Positions 11,945-22,274 are shown, counted from the first letter of the stretch. The stretch is DNA of 64,000 bases from Paracentrotus lividus (GCA_940671915.1 CALNVZ010000649.1:2680472-2744471), one strand, 5' to 3'. Numbers and translations: made by a program. Notes: generated by a model not told the origin, from the sequence alone.

Positions 11945-14900
11945 GTAAGTCTTAAACTTGGTATGGTTTTGATTGTTGCGTGCAAGAAATTGTGAAAGAG
12001 AAAATCGGGTAACTCTGCCTAAGTCGAATCTCTTGGGACTATAATAATCTGTTTGACTTACGAGAAATTTGACTTAGGAGAGGTATAGAATCACACATGT
12101 CTTGTGGAAACTGTACTTTAAAATTGCTTAGACTAAGGTGATTATTTCGCTTATAGAAGGTCGACTTATGCAGAGTTGAATGTAGTTGTATACTTGTTCA
12201 GGTTTTCAAGAGACATTTTCATTTGTATGATATGGTTCATTCATCACAGGATGCAGTTTACATGACTTGTACACATGTACATGGGAGGAGGCAGGTGTTT
12301 AAACAAAGTGACATTCTCCCAAGAATTGTGTGTGGAATTACCCTAGTATTAAAGGCATTCGGTAACTTTCCAAGCCCGAGAGGAACTGATATCAGAAAAA
12401 AAAATCCTATTGTTCTGACTGTAAAATTAAAAATTAGTGCATTTAGGTATTTCAATTTCTCCTCTATTCTATGTTCTAGTGCCATGGGGGTATCACGAAG
12501 CTCATCTGCTGTCATAGCCTACATTATGTTCAAGGAGCAATGCCCCCTTGATACAGCTCACAAGAAGGTTCTTGAGAGACATCCACAAACATGGTAAGCA
12601 CCACACACAGAACCATCTGGATCCTGTTTCTCGAAATCATCATAAGTCTAAGTTTGTGGACATCCCATTTAAATGTGCGTTAAGTCTACATGTACCGTAC
12701 AAAACTTTTTGTAGACGAAATGGAATTAGACAATTTGGGATGAGACCAAATTATGGGCATTAAAGTGGGTTTAGACCAAATGGCAATTTAGTCTAAACCC
12801 AGCCAGTATGACAGGCTGGGCTAAAAGAAAATGGCTGCATACTGCCATTGAGATTGCGGAGAAAACTTCTCAAGAATAATTCCCAGAACCAGTCTTAAAC
12901 CTATCTCAAAATAAGGTACATGTATGATGATCGAGGGCATTATTGCATTATAATTCTTCAATTAGATATTGTAAACAATTTTAAGTAGAATTTTAAGACC
13001 TTTCTTTGAAACATGCCTCCTTAAGTATGGAAACAACAATCCAATCTTTGTGCATTATTGACTTCCCATTTGTCGGATATAGCCACTGGACAACAGTTCA
13101 TTGTTCAAGGTCAACTTTGAATTGACCGTAATAATTTGCCTCCAACGTGGATTTTTAGCTTATATACATGTATCATTACTCTCTATATAAGATGTGTGTC
13201 TGTTTTTGTAGCAAACATTTGCAAGGTTATTCTAGACTTTTAATTTGGTCTTTGACATGCTTTTTATTTATTTATTTTAAAAAAAATATATATATTTGGT
13301 ATGTTTCAGCCCAAACACTGGATTCATGGAGCAGCTGAAGTTGTTTGAAGCCATGGGCTGTCAATGTGATCCAATGAATTCTCAGTTCAAACAACACAGG
13401 CTAGCCCACTTAGCAGAGGAGATCCATTGTAAGTACATGTAGTTTGTTATTAATTTTGGGTTGTTGTTACCTGAATAAGGCATTTTAGAGGTAAGATTTA
13501 ATGCTACAGTCACATAGACACTTACGTTTAGTTAAGTTTTTGTTGTTTTATCCTTATTTCATCTTCAATTTCATCATTTCATATGTATTTCTTTGTTTTA
13601 TTTGATGAACGAAAGTATCACTATTTCCACTGCTGACTAGACGGGAAGCATTCGTCAGGATCCACAGAATTTTTTTTTTTTTTTTTTTTTTTTTGACGCA
13701 ACGCCGGACGTAACTTGACGTAAATGTCTGTGTGACTGTAGCATTAGCGCTTATATAAGCAACGACAATTGACACACACACCCCATGTTGCGTAATATCC
13801 GTAACTATGTATAGTTAATTTTTTCTGAAAAACGCTTACTTTGTCTACCTAATTGATTTGGTCGACAAAAAATATGTCACAATGTCTCAGTTGTACAGCA
13901 ACAGGCTGTAATATTTATACATTGTCACCCCTTCTCTGCAAAATTTGTTAATTTCCTATTTTGCCTTTGTAAAAAATTTTCGGTCCATAATATCCATATT
14001 TTGTCTGTTAGGGAGTCCTGCACGTAAGAGTAAGACAAAAGAAACATTACACGTCACAATGGATTAGCACCATGAACAAACTTTACGCGCCCAAATAATT
14101 ACGTTACATCACAACGGTTCAGCTCAGAATGCTGAAAAAAAAATACCACGATAAATACCTAGTTTAAATCAAGCAAACTAATATTGCATTGTCTTTGGAA
14201 TGTGGCTAAGTTAGGTAAAAAGGTAATAATAATAATAAATATAATATTCAATGGCTTTACTATTGGGAGATACCTCATATATTTCCCTCACAAGACCCAT
14301 ATTAGCCTGCGATCGTCTTCGACTCTTGGCAATATGAGACTTCTTTGGGAAATATATGAGGTATCTCCCTCAAGGCCAGTCAAATTATATCTATATTTCA
14401 CTTCATTTGATATAATTTATTTCTCCATTTGGAAATAAGCCTTTCCGGCTCTCGTGAGCAATCCTATCAATGCAAAAGTGAGTAGGTCCTTTCCAGGACC
14501 ACTCATAACCTCATGAAAATATACTTGGTACACTGTGAAACCCTCTACTGCTAAGTGTATATTGCAGAAAGTTGTAGCAAATTTCCAGAGCATGAAATTA
14601 TACTCGGAGGGAAAAGCAGAGAATGTTATCAATACCCCTCTAACAATATTTTTGTTGTCATCATTTATATTAATTTATTGATTTGTACAGCTAGAGATGA
14701 GATCCCAAAAGATCTACTAGCCTCTGATCCTCAGAGCTCGTCACCAGGTGGTTCAGGGGATAATAACACACTCTACAAATGTCGCAAATGCAGGTAAGTT
14801 CAAATATCAACATATGATGTTGAGATACTACATGTATGTGTAAACGCTTCATAAATGTAAGCCTGAAATTAAGATGATTCATTGGTCATTAAAAGGATGC

Positions 14901-17900
14901 TCTAACGTTAAACGAGAATTCAAATTATAATTTATTGAAATATATCAATCTGAAATCCCTTGAAATTTACTTCCAGGTAACTACAATTTAATATCCAGAT
15001 TTTGAAAACCATTACTTTAGTTTAACGCTTTTCAAATAGTATCCTTCTCGTTCTGCTGCAGCTCAAAACGTATATTCAGGGTTATAAAGTCCCCGCACCC
15101 ACCCTGCTGTGCGTCCCGTTTACTGAGGCTTGCGACAGCTGCTGTAATTTGATTACACATGGCGTAGATCTAGCCTCAATTATTTTCACTGTTTTAAGAT
15201 AATAAGTGATTTCCATTTGCTCTGAAACTCTGTAGGTTTTTTTTTACATTCAGAGCAATGGGATATAAATAATTTAGTTCCTTTCAAACTTGTTTTGAGA
15301 AGTTGATAAAGGTAACAAAAGGTTTCAAATGTAAAGCTTGAATTACCTTACTTTCATTTATCACTTTCTATTAGGAGAGCACTATTTCGTCATTCGAGTG
15401 TCATAGCTCATGAAAATACAACGGGTCACAGTCATTTCGGCTGGCATAAGCACAAAGGTCAAAGGTCACAGGTAGCTGGTCAGGGGTCAAGTGGATGTAC
15501 GTCAGCCTTTGTTGAACCTGTATCTTGGATGGAATCTTTTTTGATGGGAGTTCATGAAGGAAAGGTATGAAGACCAGACAAATTTAGGACCATTCAACAT
15601 TTGGGCAATTCCACAGTAACTAACGTTACAAAGACACAACCATTTCTAAATCGTTTGTACTGTAGTTACATAAATAAGAATACATTGGTTTTCAAATTAA
15701 TACAGCTTAATAAGTTGATGATCGAGATTGAATTGTGCAAAAAATTTCCACCCAAACTCCACTTCATATGAACAGCAAGCCAAAATGTGTTGGTAACTGA
15801 CGTTACATTTTTTGTAACGTCATTTACCGACACACTTTTGCTTGCCGTTTGATAGCAAATGCAGTTTGGGTGATTTTTTTTTTCATGATTCATTTCCTAC
15901 CTTTAACTTTATATTTAGCTGTATTAATTTGAAAGTGTGTGTATATTTATTTATGTAGTGACAGTACAAACAATTTCAAAATGGTTGTTTTTGTAACGTC
16001 AGTTACCGTGGAATTGCCCATTTCATATGAAATAATGATCTTTAAAGAGGAGATTTAATGGGTTGGAGTCAGCAATCTGTGTATCCGACACAGATTGAAG
16101 AGCACCATCCAAAGTCCAACCACCAACCAACCATAAAGAAAACCTTAATTCATGAAATAATTGCACACAAAATATTTTGTTCCCAGCGATCAAATTCAAG
16201 CGAAATCTGATTTTAAAAAACTTAGGGTTCCTCTTGTTTTAGGAAGAGTTGATAGAATGCCCCTTGTGTTGCTAGGATAGGTCTTATTTTTATGACATTA
16301 TCGGCCAGATAATTTGTCTGGACATTTGGTAAAAATTTTTTAAGATCATTTGTTATCTTATATAGCTGTTTGTGGAATCTTTTTTTGTTTTGTTTGTTTG
16401 TTTGTTTGTTTTTGTTTGTTTGTTTGTTTTTTTAATTGGCTTGCAAGCATACACATACTGATTTTTCAATACAATGATATTTTGGAGCATATGACCATGC
16501 AAAGATAACCAATGTACCACAAAAAAAAAACTAAATAAACCAATTTGATATAAATATATTAGATTTTTTGAAAGGATAATGTCACACATCATCAAACACA
16601 AGCCTATTTTACTCAAAACTTGCCTAAATGTGATTTTGTACCTGTCACCTTCATTTCTAATTTACTCTGTTATGGGTGACATACAGTCTGTGTAAAAAAA
16701 AATGGTACAGTCGGGGAAAAAATCATTTAGGTGTGAAATCTTTTCATATAATGTGTGTTTGTGGTACCAAATTAAGGCCAAAAGATTTTTTTTGCTGATG
16801 CGCTTTGTCCTGTATAATTTGCTTTTGTAAAACAAAAGTTATGTTAATTTTTATGCGACGAGGAACAAATCAAAATTACGCACTTCTATTGTTCTGGAGC
16901 GCTGAATTCACGGTCATTATGCGAAATCGTACACAAAGGCATGGGATGGCGTGCGAAAAATTGATTTTTCTTAATTGTAGAAAATTAGTCATATCTCAAA
17001 AAATACTGCACCGAATGTGATGAAAAAAATTGCAGAAGAAAGAGTGATATTCCTGCTTTATGAAAATAACAAACAATACCACGTTGATATTAACATTCAC
17101 ACTATAAAAAAATGTTTTCCAACTGTACCATTTTATTTGACAAAGACTGTATATGTAATACAAGATAGGTACCATTACAAAGGTAAAAAGTTGCTTTTTT
17201 CATTATATTGGATTAAATCAATTAAATTTGATTACCTTTCTCTTGCAAAAATAAAGTACCAGGTATTAACTTTTTCATAATGTAGAGACTATATTTCTTA
17301 GTGATTCTTCTAAAACATGCTCTGTCTTGTGTTATTTCTTCCCCATACATGTAGATATCATGTCCAAAGTGTGATTCTCGTCTTGGTTCTTTTAATTGGT
17401 CTGGTAAGTAGTATCACATGCTTTACAAAGACACTCCTCCACAAGCACTTTTTAATTAAAAAAAGAAAAAAAAAATCAAAACGATTCTTTCTCTCCCAGT
17501 TGTTTCAACATTGCATAAGAACCCCTTTTACTGGTGAGTGGGGACTAGCATGGATCATTAACATGTAATCTAAAATTTTAAAGTGAAATTATTGTTCCGG
17601 TCATGAGATTGAAAACGTGGACAGACACTGTCTAAACGTACTTTGGAAAGGTTGATGGTAATTCTGCCTTACTCTGACAAAAAGGATGCAAGTAACAAAA
17701 GTGACATTTCCTGTAAAAGAGTAAAATGTATCCATCATACATTGATGTCAATGTAATCTCATGACGTCTTACATGTACCTTAAATATCTTAAAGCTTGAT
17801 AAACAATTTTATTTGAAATGTGGCCAGAAGAATGATGGCACTAAAATTAAATTAACATGTAATCTAAAATTTTAAAGTGAAATTATTGTTCCGGTCATGA

Positions 17901-19098
17901 GATTTATTAAATATGAAAATATCAAATTCTCAAAATTGATTGGTGTGTCACTTGTTTCCTTTTGACAGAGTAGGGCAAAATTAACCTAAGCATGATTGTG
18001 TGCTGTGAGGTTTTGGAGTCACTAAAGTGATAAGAAAATAAACCCCAATTCTCCTTTGAGTCATATGCACTACCCACAGAAATGCTTGTATTGGACTACA
18101 CAAAATGTTTGGCCCAAACATTTCAATTGTTTGTGGTATTTATTGGGTCATATTGTGATTATAAGGGCAATTGAAGAGCAATCCTGTACTTGTTACTAGT
18201 TGACCTTTTTTTTACCATGATTCTTTCCAAATAACATTAATATGATAAGAAAGCTCGCAACAATTTTGTTCATTTTTCCCACTACAGTAAATTCTCATAC
18301 ATGCCAAGTCTCACGCATCTTGCGTGAGAATCACGCATTTCGGGTCCATCTCACGATCTCACGCAGAACATCCCATTTCTCACGCAAAATGAGAAAAAAT
18401 AGCATTATTATAGATTTTTTTACCATTTTGGAGTCTCAAAAATCTAAATATTGGCAGTTTTGTTGCGCATCAATTGCAAGTGCGATGTTTTCAAGCAGGC
18501 GATCGTTATATGCAAGATAGCTTACTACTTGAAAAGTGTGTAGCGTGCGCACGCGCCTCTTTTGTGTACAAAATACTACTACGCACGTGCACATGTGGTA
18601 ACGCGCGCCGCGTGCGCACCGCTTTCAAACACGATGTGAAAGATCACACGCAAATTTTTTTTTTAACTTGGCATGTCTGAATTCTCTTTATAACTGATAT
18701 ACAGTCCACTCTTGATATAACAATATACTTCAGGCTAAGTCAATTACCTTGCTATAGAAAATCTTGTCAAACTGAAAAAAAAAACACACACACACACAAA
18801 TGTGCACATTTTTTAAAACTTGGACCAGGAGAATTGCCTTGTTATTAAAAAAAAATCCTGCTCGTTTTTAACAGGAGTGCATTGTATCTGATAAATCTTG
18901 AGATCAGTATGCAAGGCTCTGACTGCATAGCTCATTGTATGTTGTTAAAAATGACTTCATAAATGTTATTATTTGATTAGAATTATTTATTCCTCTTTTC
19001 AATAACTTGTAGGTGCGCAGTGTTCCTGTGGCATATGGATGACACCAGCGTTCCAAATTCATCTAAACCGTGTGGATCACATGGTTCCTGTTCCATAA
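11670..19098 (+). CDS. DUSP12: DUSP12 (YVH1-type) dual-specificity phosphatase, complete
   Basis: Coding exons are 11670-11944, 12480-12593, 13310-13428, 14691-14793, 15375-15564, 17355-17403 and 19013-19098. Phases agree throughout and give 311 aa (human is about 340). The phosphatase domain spans residues 1-165. The P-loop HCAMGVSRS (residues 91-99) carries catalytic Cys92 and Arg98, and codon 92 is split by intron 1. RDQPGEDLL holds the likely general-acid Asp. The C-terminal zinc domain has Cys200/203, Cys245, CPKC (270-273) and CSCG (287-290), ending TPAFQIHLNRVDHMVPVP. YVH1/DUSP12 proteins dephosphorylate Tyr and Ser/Thr, and the zinc domain acts in 60S ribosome maturation (family knowledge). 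The start is set at the ATG 20 bp after a strong acceptor (TTTATCGCAG, ending 11650). His-Ala of the usual P-loop is Ala-Met here. Confidence 0.95.
12010..12190. repeat. Dispersed inverted repeat in DUSP12 intron 1
   Basis: It starts with ACTCTGCCTAAGTCGAATCT and ends with the near-complement GGTCGACTTATGCAGAGTT. A second copy at 34262-34770 contains an extra insertion in its middle. Confidence 0.65.
12480..12593 (+). CDS. DUSP12: DUSP12 coding exon 2, P-loop
   Basis: The acceptor is ATGTTCTAG and the donor ACATG|GTAAGC. The first base completes catalytic Cys92, then AMGVSRSSSAVIAYIMF follows. This exon carries the phosphate-binding loop Arg98. Confidence 0.93.
12620..12800. repeat. Fragments of two repeat families in DUSP12 intron 2
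   Basis: CTGTTTCTCGAAATCATCAT at 12626 onward is a half copy of the element at 33707-33837. GACCAAATGGCAATTTAG from about 12715 belongs to the GGTCTA family. The two abut. Confidence 0.55.
13310..13428 (+). CDS. DUSP12: DUSP12 coding exon 3
   Basis: The acceptor is ATGTTTCAG. It encodes PNTGFMEQLKLFEAMGCQCD and on to HRLAHLAEEIH, the end of the phosphatase fold (family pattern NxGFxxQLKLYxxMG). The donor is CCATT|GTAAGT. Confidence 0.92.
13499..13746. mobile_element. Inverted-repeat MITE in DUSP12 intron 3
   Basis: TAATGCTACAGTCACATAGA on the left pairs imperfectly with TCTGTGTGACTGTAGCATTA on the right. The complement continues through CTTACGTTTAG / TTGACGTAAAT. A T run of about 24 sits in the middle. 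Confidence 0.72.
14265..14369. repeat. Short hairpin element in DUSP12 intron 3
   Basis: GGGAGATACCTCATATATTT pairs with AAATATATGAGGTATCTCCC across a 105-bp span. The inner arms ATATTAGCC / GGCAATAT pair as well. It is non-coding. Confidence 0.75.
14691..14793 (+). CDS. DUSP12: DUSP12 coding exon 4
   Basis: The acceptor is TTTGTACAG. It encodes the linker RDEIPKDLLASDP and the first zinc ligands in YKCRKCR, ending in phase 2 at GCAG|GTAAGT. Confidence 0.92.
15375..15564 (+). CDS. DUSP12: DUSP12 coding exon 5
   Basis: It encodes RRALFRHSSVIAHE, a His/Gly-rich variable loop, then CTSAFVEPVSWMESFLMGVH and EGK. The CxSxFxEPVxWM phrase is diagnostic of the YVH1 zinc domain. The donor is AAG|GTATGA. 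Confidence 0.93.
15603..16019. mobile_element. Inverted-repeat MITE in DUSP12 intron 5
   Basis: The ends GGGCAATTCCACAGTAACT and AGTTACCGTGGAATTGCCC form a pair that continues through AACGTTACAAA / TTTGTAACGT. ATTT flanks both sides (15599-15602, 16020-16023), a likely 4-bp duplication. A second inner palindrome, GTAACTGACGTTAC, lies near 15792. Confidence 0.78.
16684..17149. mobile_element. Mariner-like non-autonomous element, copy 1
   Basis: The ends are CAGTCTGTGT and (complement) AGACTG, with ATGGTACAGT / ACTGTACCAT next inward. TA flanks both ends, as for Tc1/mariner insertions. The 466 bp contain no transposase. Copy 2, in opposite orientation, is at 58215-58702. Confidence 0.8.
17355..17403 (+). 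CDS. DUSP12: DUSP12 coding exon 6 (49-bp microexon)
   Basis: A short exon encodes ISCPKCDSRLGSFNWSG, with the CPKC zinc pair. The acceptor is ATACATGTAG and the donor TCTG|GTAAGT. Confidence 0.92.
17557..17610 (+). repeat. 54-bp direct repeat, copy 1
   Basis: It starts ATTAACATGTAATCTAAAAT and ends CCGGTCATGAGATT. An identical 54-bp copy is at 17851-17904, inside MITE copy 3. Confidence 0.85.
17664..17978. mobile_element. MITE family M1, copy 3, carrying a 54-bp insert
   Basis: The ends are diverged (CTGCCTTACTCTGAC / GAGTAGGGCAA) and flanked by AATT at 17660-17663 and 17979-17982. Compared with copies 1 and 2 it holds an extra segment at 17851-17904 identical to host sequence 294 bp upstream. 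Confidence 0.82.
18290..18684. mobile_element. Inverted-repeat element in DUSP12 intron 6
   Basis: ATTCTCATACATGCCAAGT on the left matches ACTTGGCATGTCTGAAT on the right. The interior repeats TCTCACGCA-type phrases and is locally CpG-rich (GCGTGCGCACGCG). It lies between exons 6 and 7. Confidence 0.68.
19013..19098 (+). CDS. DUSP12: DUSP12 last coding exon, founder unit of a tandem array
   Basis: The acceptor is ACTTGTAG. It encodes AQCSCGIWMTPAFQIHLNRV, DHMVPVP and TAA. The QCSCG...TPAFQIHxNRVD ending is conserved to human DUSP12, so this copy is the gene's own exon. Its sequence is repeated downstream. Confidence 0.93.
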
Positions 19099-19570
19099 GA
19101 TTCTTCAGTGGTCAAATGGTTAAATGGCTGGACTGGATTACAAGGTGCAGGATTCAAATCCCTTCCAAAGACAATGTTAAAGGTGCATATGGATGACACC
19201 GGCATTTCAAATTCATCTGAACCGTGTGGATCACATGGTTCCTGTTCCATATGACTCTTCAGTGGTCAAGTGGTTAGGTTGCTGGACTGCAATTTCAAGG
19301 TACAGGATTCAAATCCCTTGCCAAACACAATGTTCCTGTGACATCTGGATGACACCAGTGTTCCAAATTTATCTGAATAGTGTGGATTATAGTCTCTGTT
19401 CCATAAGACTGTGTAGTGGTCAAGTGGTTATGTTACTGGACTGGATCACAAGGTGCAGGATTCAAATCCCTTGCCAGATGCTATGTTCCTGTGGCGTATG
19501 GATCACACCAGCATTCCAAATTCATCTGAACCATGTGGATTACATGGTCCCTGTTCCATAGGACACTTAA

Positions 19571-20311
19571 CCCTAAAAAGACTGGGCTATTTTGACACAC
19601 ATAAAGACTGGGGGGGCTCATTCAGCCCCCCCGAAGATCTCGGCCGTTGAGCGCGCGATTGCGCGGAAAATTGGCACGCGCATTACCCACGGCATCCTCT
19701 CCAAAACTGAGGAGTCATAATCTCCGAAAAATTTCATCACTAATTAATTATACTAATTTATGCATAAAATCTAAGATTTGCTCTAATTAATTAAATAAAG
19801 CTCTAAAAGTGCTAATTTTTGGTTAGCAGGCCCTTTATAGGGTTCTTATGAAGTGTGGTTAAAAAAAAAATCTGTATCAAGATTTTTTTTTCTTATGCAT
19901 TCTATTGTTTTTAAAATTTCTTTGTTTTTCGACTTTTTGTTTTTTATTATTTTTTCGACAGAAATTATTCGTGACACTCTTTTAACCATAAACAACCTTA
20001 AATGAATTGATTTTAATTAGTTAAAGGAAAATAATGATACATTTATGAATTTTGGGTAAAAACACAATTTGTATCGGATTTGTACACAAAATCACGTATT
20101 TGAGCAACTTTGGGTCTGACGCACGGTTACAAAATGTTATGTAATTTCTGAACCGTGTACCCGAGCATCGCAAATTTGGTCCCAAAAGTTGCGCGAGATT
20201 TGAAAGAAAATAGTCATGAAGTCTTGGCAAATTTTTTTTCTGCGTTGCGAAGTTATCGCGAAAAATGTCGAGGGGGGGCTGAATGAGCCCCCCCCCCCAG
20301 TCTTTTTAGGG
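19571..20311. mobile_element. piggyBac-like TTAA element inside the array
   Basis: The ends CCCTAAAAAGACTGGG and the complement CCCAGTCTTTTTAGGG are flanked by TTAA (19567-19570, 20312-20315). A second pair, GGGGGGGCTCATTCAGCCCC, lies just inside. TTAA targets and CCCT...AGGG ends are typical of piggyBac elements. No transposase is present. It splits the fourth array unit. Confidence 0.85.
19794..19799 (+). terminator. Candidate poly(A) signal for DUSP12
   Basis: This is the first AATAAA after the DUSP12 stop at 19098. It lies within the TTAA element, so the tandem units upstream would sit in the 3' UTR if it is used. This is inference. Confidence 0.3.
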
Positions 20312-20993
20312 TTAAGTGGTCCAGTTGTAGGACTGTGGATTTCAGGGTGAAGGATTAACATCCCTACAAAAGACAATGAGCATGTGGCGTATGCATGACA
20401 CCAGCGTTCCCAATTCATCTGAACCGTGTGGATCACATGGTTCCTGTTCCATATGACTCTTCAGTGGTCAAGTGGTTAAATTGCTGGACTGGATTACAAG
20501 GTACAGGATTCAAATCCCTTGCCATATGCAATGTTCCTGTGGCGTATTCATGACACCAGCGTTCCAAATTCATCCGAATAGTGTGGATTATAGTCTCTGT
20601 TCCATAAGGCTGTGTAGTGGTCAAGTGGTTATGTTGCTGGACTGTAGATTTCAAGGTACAGGATTCAAATCCCTTGCCAAAGACATTGCTTGCTGGTGTA
20701 TGAATGATATTAGCATTTCCAAATTCAGCTTAACTGTGTAGATTATGATCCCTATTCTATAAAATATGATCAAGTTGTGGAAATGTGAATCACAAGGTCC
20801 TGCATTCAAATCCCTGCCAAAGACAATGTTCCTGTGATGTTAGGATGACATCAGCATCTTGAATCAAACTGTGTCTATCACATGACCCAGTGGGGTGGTT
20901 CACCAAGTCATTCTTATTTTTATGAACAGCCTTCCAAACAACTTAATATGAAGAGCCAAATGGGATGCTCAAATATTTTTAATTTCATAGATA

Positions 20994-21467
20994 TTAAACG
21001 TGGTGTATAGTTTTGGGAGCAAAAAAGGAATTGGCACAAAACCGATCAAATGTGGTTACATGTTGTCCACAGTGCACTGAAAGATATGTGTGAGAGATCT
21101 TGTGACATTCCTTTCGTTATTTCTGATGAATTTCATTGAATTTGTTTGAATATAGCGTAATTTAACTGCCGTTTATACCTCTGCTGACAAGTTCGCACGC
21201 CGGAGGTTACGGCGTGAATTAGTGCGAACGATCTGTGTGTAACACCCACACAAGAGAATCCCCATTGGTTTTCCACGTGAGCGCTAACCTGTGACGGGTC
21301 CCCGACTTATCTTTTTTATCCTTATATTATGAAATAAAGACACTAAAACGAGATTTCAAGTACTATAATTTGCTTCATTATGGTTCTTGGATTCAATCTT
21401 TCATAATTTATCTTAATGTGAACCAAAATTAATTTTTCTTTCTCCCGAAACTATACACCACCTTTAA
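20994..21467. mobile_element. Inverted-repeat element, GTGGTGTATAGTTT ends
   Basis: TTAAACGTGGTGTATAGTTT on the left pairs with AAACTATACACCACCTTTAA on the right, extending through GGGAG / CTCCC. It separates the main DUSP12 array from its ninth, degenerate unit. Confidence 0.75.
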
Positions 21468-21660
21468 ATAACAATTGAAGAATGCAAATATGGATTATCT
21501 TTATTGTTATTGGCGAACATTTTAACGTCAAGGATATTTCTAGCAACAATTTGAGATTATGGGCAAAACAGTTGAACTTCAGAGATAATTTCGGGCATCA
21601 TATTTGGCTTTTCATATTTCAAGTCATTCACAAAATTGTTCATAATTTGATGAAACACTC

Positions 21661-21836
21661 CTAGTTCCATAATGTACAATTTTGGTCCGTTGGTCGAGTT
21701 GGTGAAATGTGATTATGGGCTTCAAATCCCCGCCAATGCAATGTTCCTGTGATGTATCGATGATCAACATGTGCTTTCAAAATACATCAATATGTGAACC
21801 TTGTTAATCATGATATTAATTGTTCCATAGCACCCT
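21661..21836 (+). repeat. Degenerate ninth unit of the DUSP12-derived array
   Basis: It contains TTGGTCGAGTTGGTG, GGGCTTCAAATCCCCGCC and CAATGTTCCTGTGATGTA in the same order as the main units. The exon-like part is strongly diverged. Confidence 0.6.
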
Positions 21837-22270
21837 AATGTGGTACAAATGTGCAATTGAATTCTTCATATAAAGAAAAGGAAATGTAAACATAAATAAA
21901 TGCTTAAACCTACAACTGTGTCGACTATTATTTTATTTATTTATTTGTTTTGCAGTTGCATTTTTTTAAGAAGGTGATATATTTTTTGTGAAGTATGATA
22001 TTTTGCATCAAAATAATCAAATAAAGTTTTCTCAGGCATCATTACGGGATAGCAAGTAAAATGGAATTTAAGCACTTCCATGTCATTGCCAAATGAATTT
22101 GTAGGGAGAAGAAGAAGTAGAAAAGGAGAGAAGAAGAATAAGAAGGAGAAGAGTGGAAGAAGGAAAAGAAAATAATAAAATGAATGTATAACAAAAGTAT
22201 CTAGAAAATGCTGAAATTGAACTTATTTCTAAAGGACCTTCGATCACAACCGCGCATCTCCATGCTAGAG
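21837..22270. other. Intergenic, purine-rich tract
   Basis: No exon was found. About 22100-22180 is a purine-rich run of GAAGAAG-type repeats. Confidence 0.45.
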
Positions 22271-22274
22271 TGTT

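Larger units (their letters stand above)
19099..20890 (+). repeat. Tandem array of DUSP12 last-exon plus tRNA-like units
   Basis: Units start at the ATGACACC-like phrase at 19039 (gene exon), 19193, 19349, 19502, 20395, 20548, 20701 and 20845. Spacing is 153-156 bp, apart from the 741-bp element plus its 4-bp target duplication in the fourth unit. Each unit has an exon-like part (TPAFQIHLNRVD in several) and a tRNA-like part with a box-A-like TGGTCAAGTGG and a box-B-like GGATTCAAATCC. Units at 19193 and 20395 resemble each other, as do 19349 and 20548, suggesting a higher-order repeat of three. A degenerate ninth unit is at about 21661-21836. Confidence 0.9.

Noticed and set aside
16353..17280. 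Transposase remnant inside the mariner-like element
   Set aside because: The short frames have no DDE-type motifs and no similarity that I can recognise.
19260..19320. Functional tRNA gene (Ser/Leu-like)
   Set aside because: Only box-A-like and box-B-like segments are present. The acceptor stem does not close and the spacing is too short for a full cloverleaf.
19193..19561. A separate 122-residue gene with three zinc-tail repeats
   Set aside because: It is the tandem DUSP12-exon array read in frame. It has no promoter or start context of its own. I kept it as a repeat and a finding.
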